Part shown: one piece after another, positions 1-5,054 of the stretch
How the letters are laid out: every line of letters starts with the position of its first letter
Position numbering within the stretch: the stretch's first letter is position 1
Origin: Akkermansia sp.
GTDB taxonomy: Bacteria; Verrucomicrobiota; Verrucomicrobiia; Verrucomicrobiales; Akkermansiaceae
Direction of reading: 5' to 3'
Assembly: GCA_020047775.1 (NCBI GenBank)
Contig: JAIFNK010000272.1
Span: 1 to 5,054, forward strand
DNA: 5,054 nt
Notes under the pieces: generated by a model
Told to the model about the DNA's origin: nothing
The model's input: only the letters and a program-made list of their open reading frames with translations
Databases searched by the model: none
Made by a program: the position numbers and the translations under genes

Positions 1-635
1 TTGTGGCTGTCACCGATGGCGAAGCAGCGGGCGGCGGTCAGGCCGAAGTGGCTGGCGACCTGGCTCAGGCTGCTGCCTTTTTGAAAATCCCGGTGGCCGA
101 AGCGCAGATAGATCGAGTTTCGCTGCCAGGCGAGGTGCGGTTCGGCGGCGACGAGCGGCTCGATGCGGTCGATGATCCATTCCATTTCCTCTTCGGTCTG
201 GGAAATGACGCCGGCAGGTTCGCCGTCCATCTCCATCCACTGGGCGCCGGTGTGGGTTTCGATTTCGTGGCGGATGTGGAGCAGCAGCTTGCGGAGGTGT
301 TTGAAGAGCGCGTGGATTTCCTTTTCGCAGCGGCTGTTCCAGGTGGCGTGGGGGAGCCAGCGGCCGGATTGGTCGGGGAAATAGATTTCGCGTTCGCGGG
401 CGACCACCCAGTCCGGGATGAACGGGAAGCGGCTTTCGACGAATCCCTCCATCGAATGGAGCAGGGAGCGGCCGGTGTTCACGCCCCAGAGCACGCCTTG
501 TTCTTCGCGCAACTTCCGAATGACGTCGAAGAACTCAACCGGCACCGGCGGGCTGCTCGCGGAGTGGTGCAGCGTGCCGTCGAAATCAAACGAGAGGATC
601 GCGGATGGTTTGGCTGGAAGGGGAAGTGGGGACAT
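1..635 (-). CDS. HAD-superfamily (IIB-like) phosphatase, 3' end missing at window edge
   Basis: This frame starts at ATG 635 and stays open for 211 full codons until it runs off the window. The HAD catalytic motifs are visible in order: motif I DFDGTL at residues 17-22 (nucleophile Asp17, acid/base Asp19), motif II NTGR at 53-56 (Thr54), the motif III lysine in FQKGSS (Lys186), and the start of motif IV, GDSH at 208-211. The two leftover bases (AA) are compatible with the expected Asn of GDSHND. The region between motifs II and III is large enough for a C2-type cap, which suggests the Cof/sucrose-phosphatase-like IIB branch acting on a small phosphorylated metabolite; the substrate cannot be told. 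The start is fixed, because the only upstream in-frame stop before another ATG is the lutC stop codon itself, 30 bp away. No Shine-Dalgarno is seen. Close spacing suggests cotranscription with lutC. HAD membership is firm, subfamily is inferred. Confidence 0.88.
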   Translation of the reverse strand, partial: MSPLPLPAKPSAILSFDFDGTLHHSASSPPVPVEFFDVIRKLREEQGVLWGVNTGRSLLHSMEGFVESRFPFIPDWVVAREREIYFPDQSGRWLPHATWNSRCEKEIHALFKHLRKLLLHIRHEIETHTGAQWMEMDGEPAGVISQTEEEMEWIIDRIEPLVAAEPHLAWQRNSIYLRFGHRDFQKGSSLSQVASHFGLTAARCFAIGDSH

Positions 636-665
636 GGAAGAGAACTTGGCGACCGGTGATCGCCA

Positions 666-1271
666 CTACAGTAGCAGCGCGATTTGCTCGCCCGGGCCGT
701 GCACGCCCTCGATGAGGATGCCCTCGACGTCGGCGGTCTTGGACGGGCCGGTGCACCAAATGATGTTAGAGCTGTCACCGAAGGCGGCGATGGCGTCCGG
801 GATGGTGCGGTGGACTTCCGAGCGATCGAGCACGGCGACGTGGACCCACGGCGAAAGCGCGGCGAGGCGGCTGGACGTGCGGTCGTCGTCGATGATGACG
901 GTGCCGGACTCCGCGATGGCACCGGTGGCGCGGGTAATGCCGAACTGATAGTCGTCGTAGCGGTCGCGGTGATACTCGGTCTCGACGGTGAGCCCTGCGC
1001 CGGCGAGCTGGCTGCCGATGGCGTCATAGAGCGCGGGATCGCAGTAGCCATGGAGCTGTTTGGTTTCCTTGAGGAAATCGACGAGCTCGCCGACGGAAGT
1101 CATCGTCTTGCCGTTCACGTATTTGAAATTCCGCGAAAAGATTTCCCACAGGTCGCTGCCTTCCAGCTTCGGCAGCGAGTGGACGAGCGACATGTCGTAG
1201 TCCGGGTAGGCGGCTTTGGTTTTCAAAGCGGCGTTGGCGGATTCGATTTTGGCGAAGATGGCGTCTCTCAT
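666..1271 (-). CDS. lutC: LutC/LldG, small LUD-domain subunit of the lactate utilization system
   Basis: The 201-residue product matches the LutC (YkgG, LldG) family, which works with LutA and LutB in oxidising L-lactate to pyruvate in the cytoplasm. The LUD-domain signatures are clear: GITRATGAIAESGT at residues 111-124 and GPSKTADVEGILIEGVHGP at 175-193, the C-terminal nucleotide-binding-like core of the family. The amino-terminal part (roughly 1-60) is less conserved and helical. At 201 residues it is at the short end compared with the roughly 230-240 residues of Bacillus and E. coli homologues, which are longer at the N-terminus. ATG 1271 is the first start in frame; the preceding bases (ATTCATC) offer no Shine-Dalgarno. 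It is separated from lutB by the metY-like gene, with a 32-bp spacer before it and the HAD gene 30 bp after it. The exact biochemical role of LutC within the complex is not settled for the family. Confidence 0.93.
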   Translation of the reverse strand: MRDAIFAKIESANAALKTKAAYPDYDMSLVHSLPKLEGSDLWEIFSRNFKYVNGKTMTSVGELVDFLKETKQLHGYCDPALYDAIGSQLAGAGLTVETEYHRDRYDDYQFGITRATGAIAESGTVIIDDDRTSSRLAALSPWVHVAVLDRSEVHRTIPDAIAAFGDSSNIIWCTGPSKTADVEGILIEGVHGPGEQIALLL

Positions 1272-1278
1272 GATGAAT

Positions 1279-1309
1279 ATAGGTCTTATGGGTCCAATAG
1301 GACCTATGA
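1279..1309 (-). repeat. Nested inverted repeats at the metY-lutC junction
   Basis: The spacer and the metY stop codon contain overlapping dyads. Read on the minus strand, ATAGGTCCTAT (1307-1297) is an 11-base palindrome around a central T. GGTCC (1304-1300) pairs with GGACC (1295-1291) across a TATT loop. ATAGGTC (1307-1301) also pairs perfectly with GACCTAT (1285-1279). The last two pairings share bases 1301-1304, so they exclude each other. The metY TAG lies inside the structure, and no T-run follows it, so this is not a classical intrinsic terminator. It could be an RNA processing or stabilising hairpin, a protein-binding site or a partial attenuator; none of these is shown. Confidence 0.5.
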
Positions 1310-2590
1310 TTGAACCGCTACCGCGAGGGCTTGGTCGAGATCGGCGAGGATGTCGTCGATGTGCTCGATGCCGACGGAGAGGCGGATGAGCTCCGGCGGA
1401 ATGCCGGCGGCAAGCAGTTGCTCCTGGCTGAGCTGCGAGTGGGTGGTCGTCGCCGGGTGGATCGCGAGCGACTTGGCGTCGCCGACGTTGGCGAGGTGTT
1501 TGAAGAGCTTGAGGGAATCGATGAACTTCGTGCCGGCGGAGGCCCCGCCCTTGATACCGAAGACCACCATCGAGCCGCCCTTGCCGCGGAGATATTTGTC
1601 GTTGAGCGCGGCCTGGCTGTCACCGGGCAGGCCGGGGAAGCGGACCCACTCGACGGCGGGGTGGGCTTGCAGGTGCTTGGCGACGGCGAGCGAATTTTCG
1701 CAATGACGCTCCATCCGGAGTGGCAGGGTTTCGATGCCTTGTAGTGACTGCCAGGCATTGTCGGGCGAGAGGCAGGCGCCGAGGTTGCGGAGCGGACCGG
1801 TGCGCATTTTCAGAATATAGGCGAGCGGAGCGAGTGGCGCCGGCAGGTCGTGGCCCCAGCGGAGTCCGTGATACGAGTCATCCGGTTCATCGAAAAGCGG
1901 ATGCTTGCCGCCGGTCCAGTTGAATTTCCCGGAGTCGATGACGATGCCGCCGATGCTGGTGCCATGGCCGCCGAGCCACTTGGTGAGCGAGTGCACGACG
2001 ATGTCCGCGCCGAACTCGATCGGCTTGGTTAGATAGGGCGTGGAGAAGGTGGAATCGACGATGAGCGGCAGGCCGTTCGCATGGGCGATTTTTGAAATCG
2101 CCCCGATGTCGGAGATTTCCAGCGACGGATTCGAGACGGACTCGCAGAACAGCGCGCGGGTCTTGCCGTCGATGGCGGCGGCGAAATTTTCCGGGTTGTT
2201 GGAATCCACGAAGCGGACCTCGATGCCGAGCGCGGGCAGGATGTTTTTGAACTGCGTGTAAGTGCCACCGTAGAGATTTCGGGCGGAAACGATGTTGTCG
2301 CCGGCTTGGGCGAGATTGATGATCGAGTAGAAAATCGCCGAGGTGCCGGAGGCGATGGCGAGACCGGCGGCACCGCCTTCGAGCGCCGCGACGCGCTGTT
2401 CGAGCACGTCGTGGGTGGGGTTCATCAGGCGGGTGTAGATGTTCCCGAGTTCGCGCAGGGCGAAGAGGTTGGCGGCGTGTTCGGTGTTTTTGAAAACGTA
2501 GGACGCGGTGCGATAGATCGGAACCGCGCAGGCCTGGGTGGTGGGGTCCGAGGAATAACCGGCGTGAAGGCAGAGGGTTTCGAGTTTCAT
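1304..2590 (-). CDS. metY: O-acetylhomoserine sulfhydrylase-type PLP enzyme (Cys/Met metabolism family)
   Basis: The 428-residue product has the length and motifs of O-acetylhomoserine aminocarboxypropyltransferase, which makes homocysteine (or methionine from methanethiol) from O-acetylhomoserine in the cytoplasm. Visible landmarks: N-terminal LETLCLHAGY (3-12), IYTRLMNPT (51-59), the PLP-ring Tyr107 in NLYGGTY, the PLP aspartate in IVDSTFSTPY (Asp179), the Schiff-base lysine Lys204 in SLTKWLGGHG, the metY-typical LANVGDAKSLAIHPATTTH (366-384), and RLSVGIEH (403-410) with the carboxylate-binding Arg403. I chose ATG 2590 because it begins just before the conserved region and overlaps the lutB stop as ATGA, implying coupled translation. 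An alternative ATG at 2623 would add 11 residues. The catalytic set looks intact. Its place between lutB and lutC is unusual. A related gamma-lyase activity cannot be excluded by sequence reading alone. Confidence 0.94.
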   Translation of the reverse strand: MKLETLCLHAGYSSDPTTQACAVPIYRTASYVFKNTEHAANLFALRELGNIYTRLMNPTHDVLEQRVAALEGGAAGLAIASGTSAIFYSIINLAQAGDNIVSARNLYGGTYTQFKNILPALGIEVRFVDSNNPENFAAAIDGKTRALFCESVSNPSLEISDIGAISKIAHANGLPLIVDSTFSTPYLTKPIEFGADIVVHSLTKWLGGHGTSIGGIVIDSGKFNWTGGKHPLFDEPDDSYHGLRWGHDLPAPLAPLAYILKMRTGPLRNLGACLSPDNAWQSLQGIETLPLRMERHCENSLAVAKHLQAHPAVEWVRFPGLPGDSQAALNDKYLRGKGGSMVVFGIKGGASAGTKFIDSLKLFKHLANVGDAKSLAIHPATTTHSQLSQEQLLAAGIPPELIRLSVGIEHIDDILADLDQALAVAVQS

Positions 2591-3990
2591 GGCTTGTGAG
2601 TCGGTTTGTGGTTTTTCATCCATTTGCGGAAATCTCCGCCGTGGGAATCGGGAAGCGTGCGCTGGCCTAACCAATCTTGCAGCGGCTTGATCGGCGCGAC
2701 CTGGATGGGCAGGTGGTTCATCGCCTTGGACATCGTCATCGCGGTGCGCCAGAGCGACGGCGAGGTGGCGAGTACGGCAAACGGCGACATCGGGATGGCG
2801 GCGGGCGAGTGGATGTGCGCGCGGTGCGCTTTGTCGCGAAGACGCAGCAGCAAGTCCGGGATCGGGATGTCCACCGGGCAGACTTCGTTGCAGGCACCGC
2901 AGAGGGATGAGGCCTTGGGAAGGTCGGCGAGTTCCGGGAAGCGGCTACCGAAAAGGATGGGTGATAGAACCGCGCCGACGGGGCCGCCGTAGGTGGAGCG
3001 GTAGGCGTGGCCGGACGCCTGCCGATAGACCGGGCAGACGTTCTGGCAGGCGCCGCAGCGGATGCAGCGGAGGATTTCCTTGCAGTTCGAGGCGAGCACG
3101 TCGGTGCGGCCGTTGTCCATGAAGACGACGTGCATGTGCTCGGGGCCGTCCGGTTGGTTGGCGGATTTCGGACCGTTGATGAACTCGGTGTAAACGGTGA
3201 GCTGCTGGCCGGTGGCGGAGCGGCCTAGCAGGTTCAGGAAAACCGCAAGATCCTTTTCCTGCGGGATGATTTTCTCGATGCCGACGAGCGCGATATGCAC
3301 GCCGACGGGAGCCATGCCGAAGCGCGAGTTTCCCTCGTTGGTGATGAGCGCGAGGCGGCCGGTGTCGGCGCAGACGAAGTTCGCCCCGGTGATGCCGGCC
3401 TGGGCCTGCATGTATTTTTCGCGCAGATAGACGCGGGCGCGGCGGGTGATCGTTTCCGGATCGTCGTTGTAATCCGCGGCGATGCCCTCGCGCTGGAAAG
3501 TCCTGGCGATTTCCCGGCGGTTCTTGTGGATGATCGGCTTGACGATGTGTGACGGCTCGTCGCCGTCGAGCTGGATGATGAACTCACCGAGGTCGGACTC
3601 CAGGCACTCGACGCCGTTTTCGATGAGGAACGGATTGAGGTGGATTTCCTCGGCCGCCATCGACTTGGACTTGGTGAGCTGGGTGACGCCGTGGCCTTGC
3701 AAGATGGATAGAATCGTCTGCCGCGCATCCTCGTCGGTGGAGGCGAAATGCACATTCACGCCGCGGGACACCAGCGCCTGCTCGGCTTTAGCGAGATAAT
3801 CGCCGAGGTGGTGGAGCGTGTGGTCCTTGATGGAAGCGGCGAGTTTCCGGATCGCGTCGGGATCCGGATAGTCCTTGTGGAGAACCTGATAGCGCTTGTT
3901 GGTGCCGGCTGCGGATCCGCTGATGACGGATTGCTGTTTCTCGTCAGAGATGTTCCGGGCGTAGTCGTCGATGAGTTGGGTGCCGATCAT
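2587..3990 (-). CDS. lutB: LutB/LldF, LUD-domain iron-sulfur subunit of the lactate utilization system
   Basis: The 467-residue product matches LutB (YkgF, LldF; Bacillus LutB is of similar length), the iron-sulfur protein of the LutABC L-lactate oxidation system. The N-terminal LUD domain spans roughly residues 65-300, with TKSKSMAAEEI (106-116), ITGANFVCADTG (200-211) and TNEGNSR (217-223). A ferredoxin-like segment follows: CIRCGACQNVCPVYR (309-323; Cys309, 312, 315, 319) and CGACNEVCPVDIP (364-376; Cys364, 367, 371). The seven-cysteine pattern is what the family normally shows and should hold two 4Fe-4S clusters. The C-terminus ends in a basic DFRKWMKNHK tail. The start ATG 3990 overlaps the lutA TGA by ATGA and gives the family-type N-terminus; the frame stays open upstream for another 134 codons, but that extension is lutA antiphase sequence. 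The stop likewise overlaps the metY ATG. Soluble and cytoplasmic; no signal peptide or membrane span. Confidence 0.96.
   Translation of the reverse strand: MIGTQLIDDYARNISDEKQQSVISGSAAGTNKRYQVLHKDYPDPDAIRKLAASIKDHTLHHLGDYLAKAEQALVSRGVNVHFASTDEDARQTILSILQGHGVTQLTKSKSMAAEEIHLNPFLIENGVECLESDLGEFIIQLDGDEPSHIVKPIIHKNRREIARTFQREGIAADYNDDPETITRRARVYLREKYMQAQAGITGANFVCADTGRLALITNEGNSRFGMAPVGVHIALVGIEKIIPQEKDLAVFLNLLGRSATGQQLTVYTEFINGPKSANQPDGPEHMHVVFMDNGRTDVLASNCKEILRCIRCGACQNVCPVYRQASGHAYRSTYGGPVGAVLSPILFGSRFPELADLPKASSLCGACNEVCPVDIPIPDLLLRLRDKAHRAHIHSPAAIPMSPFAVLATSPSLWRTAMTMSKAMNHLPIQVAPIKPLQDWLGQRTLPDSHGGDFRKWMKNHKPTHKP
2621..2639 (-). promoter_or_regulatory. Alternative metY start with a Shine-Dalgarno-like GGAG inside a small hairpin
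   Basis: Inside the end of lutB, in the metY frame, there is an ATG at 2623-2621. A GGAG lies at 2637-2634, 10 bases upstream of it. The GGAG is part of a 5-bp inverted repeat, GCGGA-GATT-TCCGC (2639-2626 on the minus strand), that would partly hide it. Starting here would add MDEKPQTDSQA before the usual N-terminus. The ATGA-overlap start at 2590 has no comparable Shine-Dalgarno. Chance is possible, since these bases also encode the LutB C-terminus. Confidence 0.3.
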
Positions 3991-4739
3991 GGGAGTGTGT
4001 CGCGGAGGACTTGGATGGCGTGAAGGTGTTTGACGGGGCGGCCCTGGGTCTGGGCGAGGCCGCTGAGGTGCATGAGGCAGGACATGTCGATGCCGACGAG
4101 CAGGTCCGGCTGGATTTCGAGGATCCGGTCGAGCTTGAGGTTTCCCATCCGGCCGGAGATGTGCGGGAAGGTCACGGAAAACGTCCCGCCGAAGCCGCAG
4201 CATTGTTCGGCCTCGCCGAAGGGGACGACCTCCGCGTTTTCGATGGAGGCCAGCAGGGTGCGGACCGCCTCGCCGGTGCCGGTGCCGCGGGCGTGGCAGG
4301 ACCGGTGGAAAGCCAGACGGGTGGGTTTGTCGAATTTCCCGGGCCAGGTTTTCACCCCGAGGCCGTTGTAAATGAAGTCCATGACTTCCCACGTGCGATT
4401 GGCGAGGGAGGTGATGGCGGGGTCCGGGTTTTCCTCGAATTGGAGGAGATTTCCGTGGAAATTCATCGCGGCACAGGAGCCGGACGGGACGATGACGGGA
4501 AGGTCACCGGCAAAGACGGAGGCGGTGTGGCGGGCGATCTTGCGCGAGGCGGGCCAGTCGCCGGAGTTGAAGGCCGGTTGGCCGCAGCAGGTCTGGTTTT
4601 CGGGGAATTCGACGGCGATGCCGAGGTGTTCGAGGACTTCGACGGTCGCCTTGGCGGTGTCGTCGTAAAAGGCGTCGCAAAGGCAGGTGCCCATGAGGAG
4701 CACGCGTTTGTTGAGAGGGCGGGCGATCGGATTGGCCAT
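3987..4739 (-). CDS. lutA: LutA/LldE, CCG-domain (HdrB-like) subunit of the lactate utilization system
   Basis: The 250-residue product matches LutA (YkgE, LldE), the two-CCG-domain protein of the L-lactate to pyruvate oxidation system, related to heterodisulfide reductase HdrB and the GlpC/GlcF C-terminal halves. Two cysteine-rich repeats are visible: GTCLCDAF (17-24), then TCCGQPAFNSG (50-60), then SGSCAAM (86-92); and HRSCHARG (145-152), then QCCGFGGTFSV (179-189), then DMSCLMHLSG (218-227). These cysteines are the expected ligands for iron-sulfur chemistry. ATG 4739 was chosen because RVLLMGTCLCDAF, the usual family N-terminus, begins 11 residues in. An in-frame ATG at 4886 would add 49 residues with no family resemblance. 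A purine-rich GGGAAAGAA lies about 6 bases upstream of ATG 4739, a weak ribosome site. It is the first gene of the likely operon, and its TGA overlaps the lutB ATG. Confidence 0.95.
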   Translation of the reverse strand: MANPIARPLNKRVLLMGTCLCDAFYDDTAKATVEVLEHLGIAVEFPENQTCCGQPAFNSGDWPASRKIARHTASVFAGDLPVIVPSGSCAAMNFHGNLLQFEENPDPAITSLANRTWEVMDFIYNGLGVKTWPGKFDKPTRLAFHRSCHARGTGTGEAVRTLLASIENAEVVPFGEAEQCCGFGGTFSVTFPHISGRMGNLKLDRILEIQPDLLVGIDMSCLMHLSGLAQTQGRPVKHLHAIQVLRDTLP

Positions 4740-4781
4740 GGGAGATTCTTTCCCGAAGGCTACGACTTGGAACCGCCGCCG

Positions 4782-4801
4782 CAATCCGGAAAACGGGATT
4801 G
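4782..4801. repeat. Short inverted repeat in the lutA leader
   Basis: CAATCC at 4782-4787 and GGATTG at 4796-4801 form a 6-bp dyad with an 8-base spacer. A further CGGATT at 4804-4809 offers a competing partner for AATCCG at 4783-4788. It lies 43-62 bases before the lutA start, and could be a leader-RNA hairpin or an operator half-site pair. A dyad of this size is not rare by chance. Confidence 0.25.
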
Positions 4802-4820
4802 TTCGGATTTTCGCCTGCTC

Positions 4821-4837
4821 ATGCGCAAAATGCGCAA
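4821..4837. promoter_or_regulatory. Tandem TGCGCA palindromes, candidate operator
   Basis: Two copies of the self-complementary hexamer TGCGCA sit at 4822-4827 and 4831-4836, separated by AAA, so repeat starts are 9 bases apart. The near-direct repeat unit is ATGCGCAA. It lies about 80-100 bp upstream of the lutA start in the presumed promoter region, where a repressor or activator of the lut genes might bind. No known operator is recognised, and known lut/lld regulators (GntR or FadR type) use different sites, so function is inference only. Confidence 0.3.
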
Positions 4838-4856
4838 CAACCGCGAGGATTTCCTG

Positions 4857-4882
4857 ATGGGGAGGCCTGCACGTCGCCCCAT
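4857..4882. repeat. GC-rich inverted repeat downstream of the RES gene
   Basis: ATGGGG at 4857-4862 and CCCCAT at 4877-4882 form a 6-bp stem with a 14-base loop, about 65-90 bases after the RES-gene stop. There is no T-run after it on the minus strand, so it is at best a weak 3'-end structure or a chance dyad. Confidence 0.2.
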
Positions 4883-4946
4883 TCATTCCGGCGATCCATT
4901 CCTGGTTGTTGGCGGGATCTCCGGATGGTTGCGGGGCTGTCAGTAA

Positions 4947-5054
4947 TCAGCGAAACAAGCGCGGGTCCGGTCGGAATCGTTGGAACGGGCCGATCTGGAT
5001 GTGTGGAAAATGCGAGTGGGCGGGATTGAGCAGATAGTTCCATTCGCCCGGCGT
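4947..5054 (-). CDS. C-terminal end of a RES-domain protein (5' part outside window)
   Basis: The minus strand is open from the window edge for 35 codons to a TGA at 4949-4947. The peptide contains EWNYLLNPAHSHFP followed by FRPDPRLFR at the extreme C-terminus. This closely resembles the end of RES-domain proteins, where a pattern of the type W/N-x-LLNPxHPxF is followed by a final F-x-x-DPRL. RES proteins of characterised toxin-antitoxin pairs (for example MbcT/ParT types) degrade or modify NAD+, usually with an Xre-type antitoxin encoded just upstream. The catalytic residues and any antitoxin would lie beyond 5054, so activity cannot be judged. Family assignment from only 35 residues is reasonable but not certain. 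It is on the same strand as the lut genes, 207 bp upstream of lutA. Confidence 0.7.
   Translation of the reverse strand, partial: TPGEWNYLLNPAHSHFPHIQIGPFQRFRPDPRLFR

Larger units (their letters stand above)
4740..4946 (-). other. Non-coding region upstream of lutA, probable promoter region
   Basis: This 207-bp stretch between the RES-gene stop and the lutA start has no convincing gene on either strand. It is the only sizeable gap before the five closely packed genes, so the operon promoter is expected here. I could not find a good match to a sigma-70 pair (TTGACA/TATAAT) or to a sigma-54 GG/GC element, and no classical terminator with a T-run follows the RES gene. It does contain the tandem palindrome and inverted repeats listed separately. 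Readthrough from the RES gene is possible. Confidence 0.6.

Noticed and set aside
3..659. 218-residue plus-strand open frame at the window start
   Set aside because: It is antisense to the HAD gene, which shows four ordered catalytic motifs on the minus strand.
684..1313. 209-residue plus-strand open frame opposite lutC
   Set aside because: It has composition typical of an antisense shadow and no family resemblance, whereas lutC on the other strand is well supported.
2587..3990. Apparently missing eighth cluster cysteine in LutB
   Set aside because: The second cluster motif reads SSLCGAC with Ser361 where a classic ferredoxin would have Cys, but this is the usual LutB family pattern, not a defect of this gene.
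3991..4392. 134-codon N-terminal extension of LutB
   Set aside because: This is Pro/Arg/His-rich out-of-frame translation of lutA; the ATGA-overlap start at 3990 gives the normal LutB length.
4740..4886. 49-residue N-terminal extension of LutA from ATG 4886
   Set aside because: The extra residues have no family resemblance, and the normal LutA N-terminus begins just after ATG 4739.
4836..4910. AACAACC (4836-4842) and GGTTGTT (4904-4910) distant inverted repeat
   Set aside because: Seven bases separated by 61 is compatible with chance and has no supporting context.
4011..4946. 311-residue plus-strand open frame opposite lutA
   Set aside because: It is antisense to a clear LutA gene, has low-complexity Gly/Ala/Val/Asp-rich composition and no recognisable motif; it is a by-product of GC-rich third positions.
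4819..5043. 74-residue minus-strand open frame overlapping the RES end
   Set aside because: It is out of frame with the recognisable RES C-terminus and has no motif of its own.

Overview
All recognisable genes in this window lie on the minus strand, so the biological reading order runs from high to low coordinates. The DNA is GC-rich and densely coded. GC-rich third positions produce many long antisense open frames that are only shadows. Start codons mostly lack clear Shine-Dalgarno sequences, and several genes are tightly stacked. Protein character and these features fit an aerobic or facultative Gram-negative-type bacterium, possibly of the Verrucomicrobia/PVC group. That assignment is a low-confidence impression, because there is no rRNA or other lineage marker here.

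Layout in transcription order: (1) 5054-4947, the last 35 codons of a gene with a RES-domain C-terminus (NAD+ phosphorylase-type toxin family). (2) 4946-4740, a 207-bp non-coding stretch that probably carries the promoter of the following genes. It holds a tandem TGCGCA palindrome and two small inverted repeats. (3) 4739-3987, lutA/lldE, a CCG-domain protein. (4) 3990-2587, lutB/lldF, an LUD-domain iron-sulfur protein. (5) 2590-1304, an O-acetylhomoserine sulfhydrylase-type PLP enzyme (metY-like). (6) 1271-666, lutC/lldG, a small LUD-domain protein. (7) 635-1, a HAD-superfamily phosphatase cut off by the window edge exactly at its fourth catalytic motif.

The core is a LutABC (LldEFG) lactate-oxidation module, which in characterised bacteria oxidises L-lactate to pyruvate with an iron-sulfur complex. 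The unusual point is its arrangement. A sulfur-amino-acid PLP enzyme is inserted between lutB and lutC, and both the lutA/lutB and lutB/metY junctions are 4-base ATGA overlaps, so the inserted gene looks translationally coupled. After metY comes a short spacer dense in nested inverted repeats, then lutC, then after 30 bp the HAD phosphatase. The five genes therefore look like one operon, lutA-lutB-metY-lutC-HAD. No lactate permease (lutP/lldP) or GntR-type regulator is visible in the window. I see no clear evidence for a wholly new system; the gene order and the spacer structures are the points worth following up.
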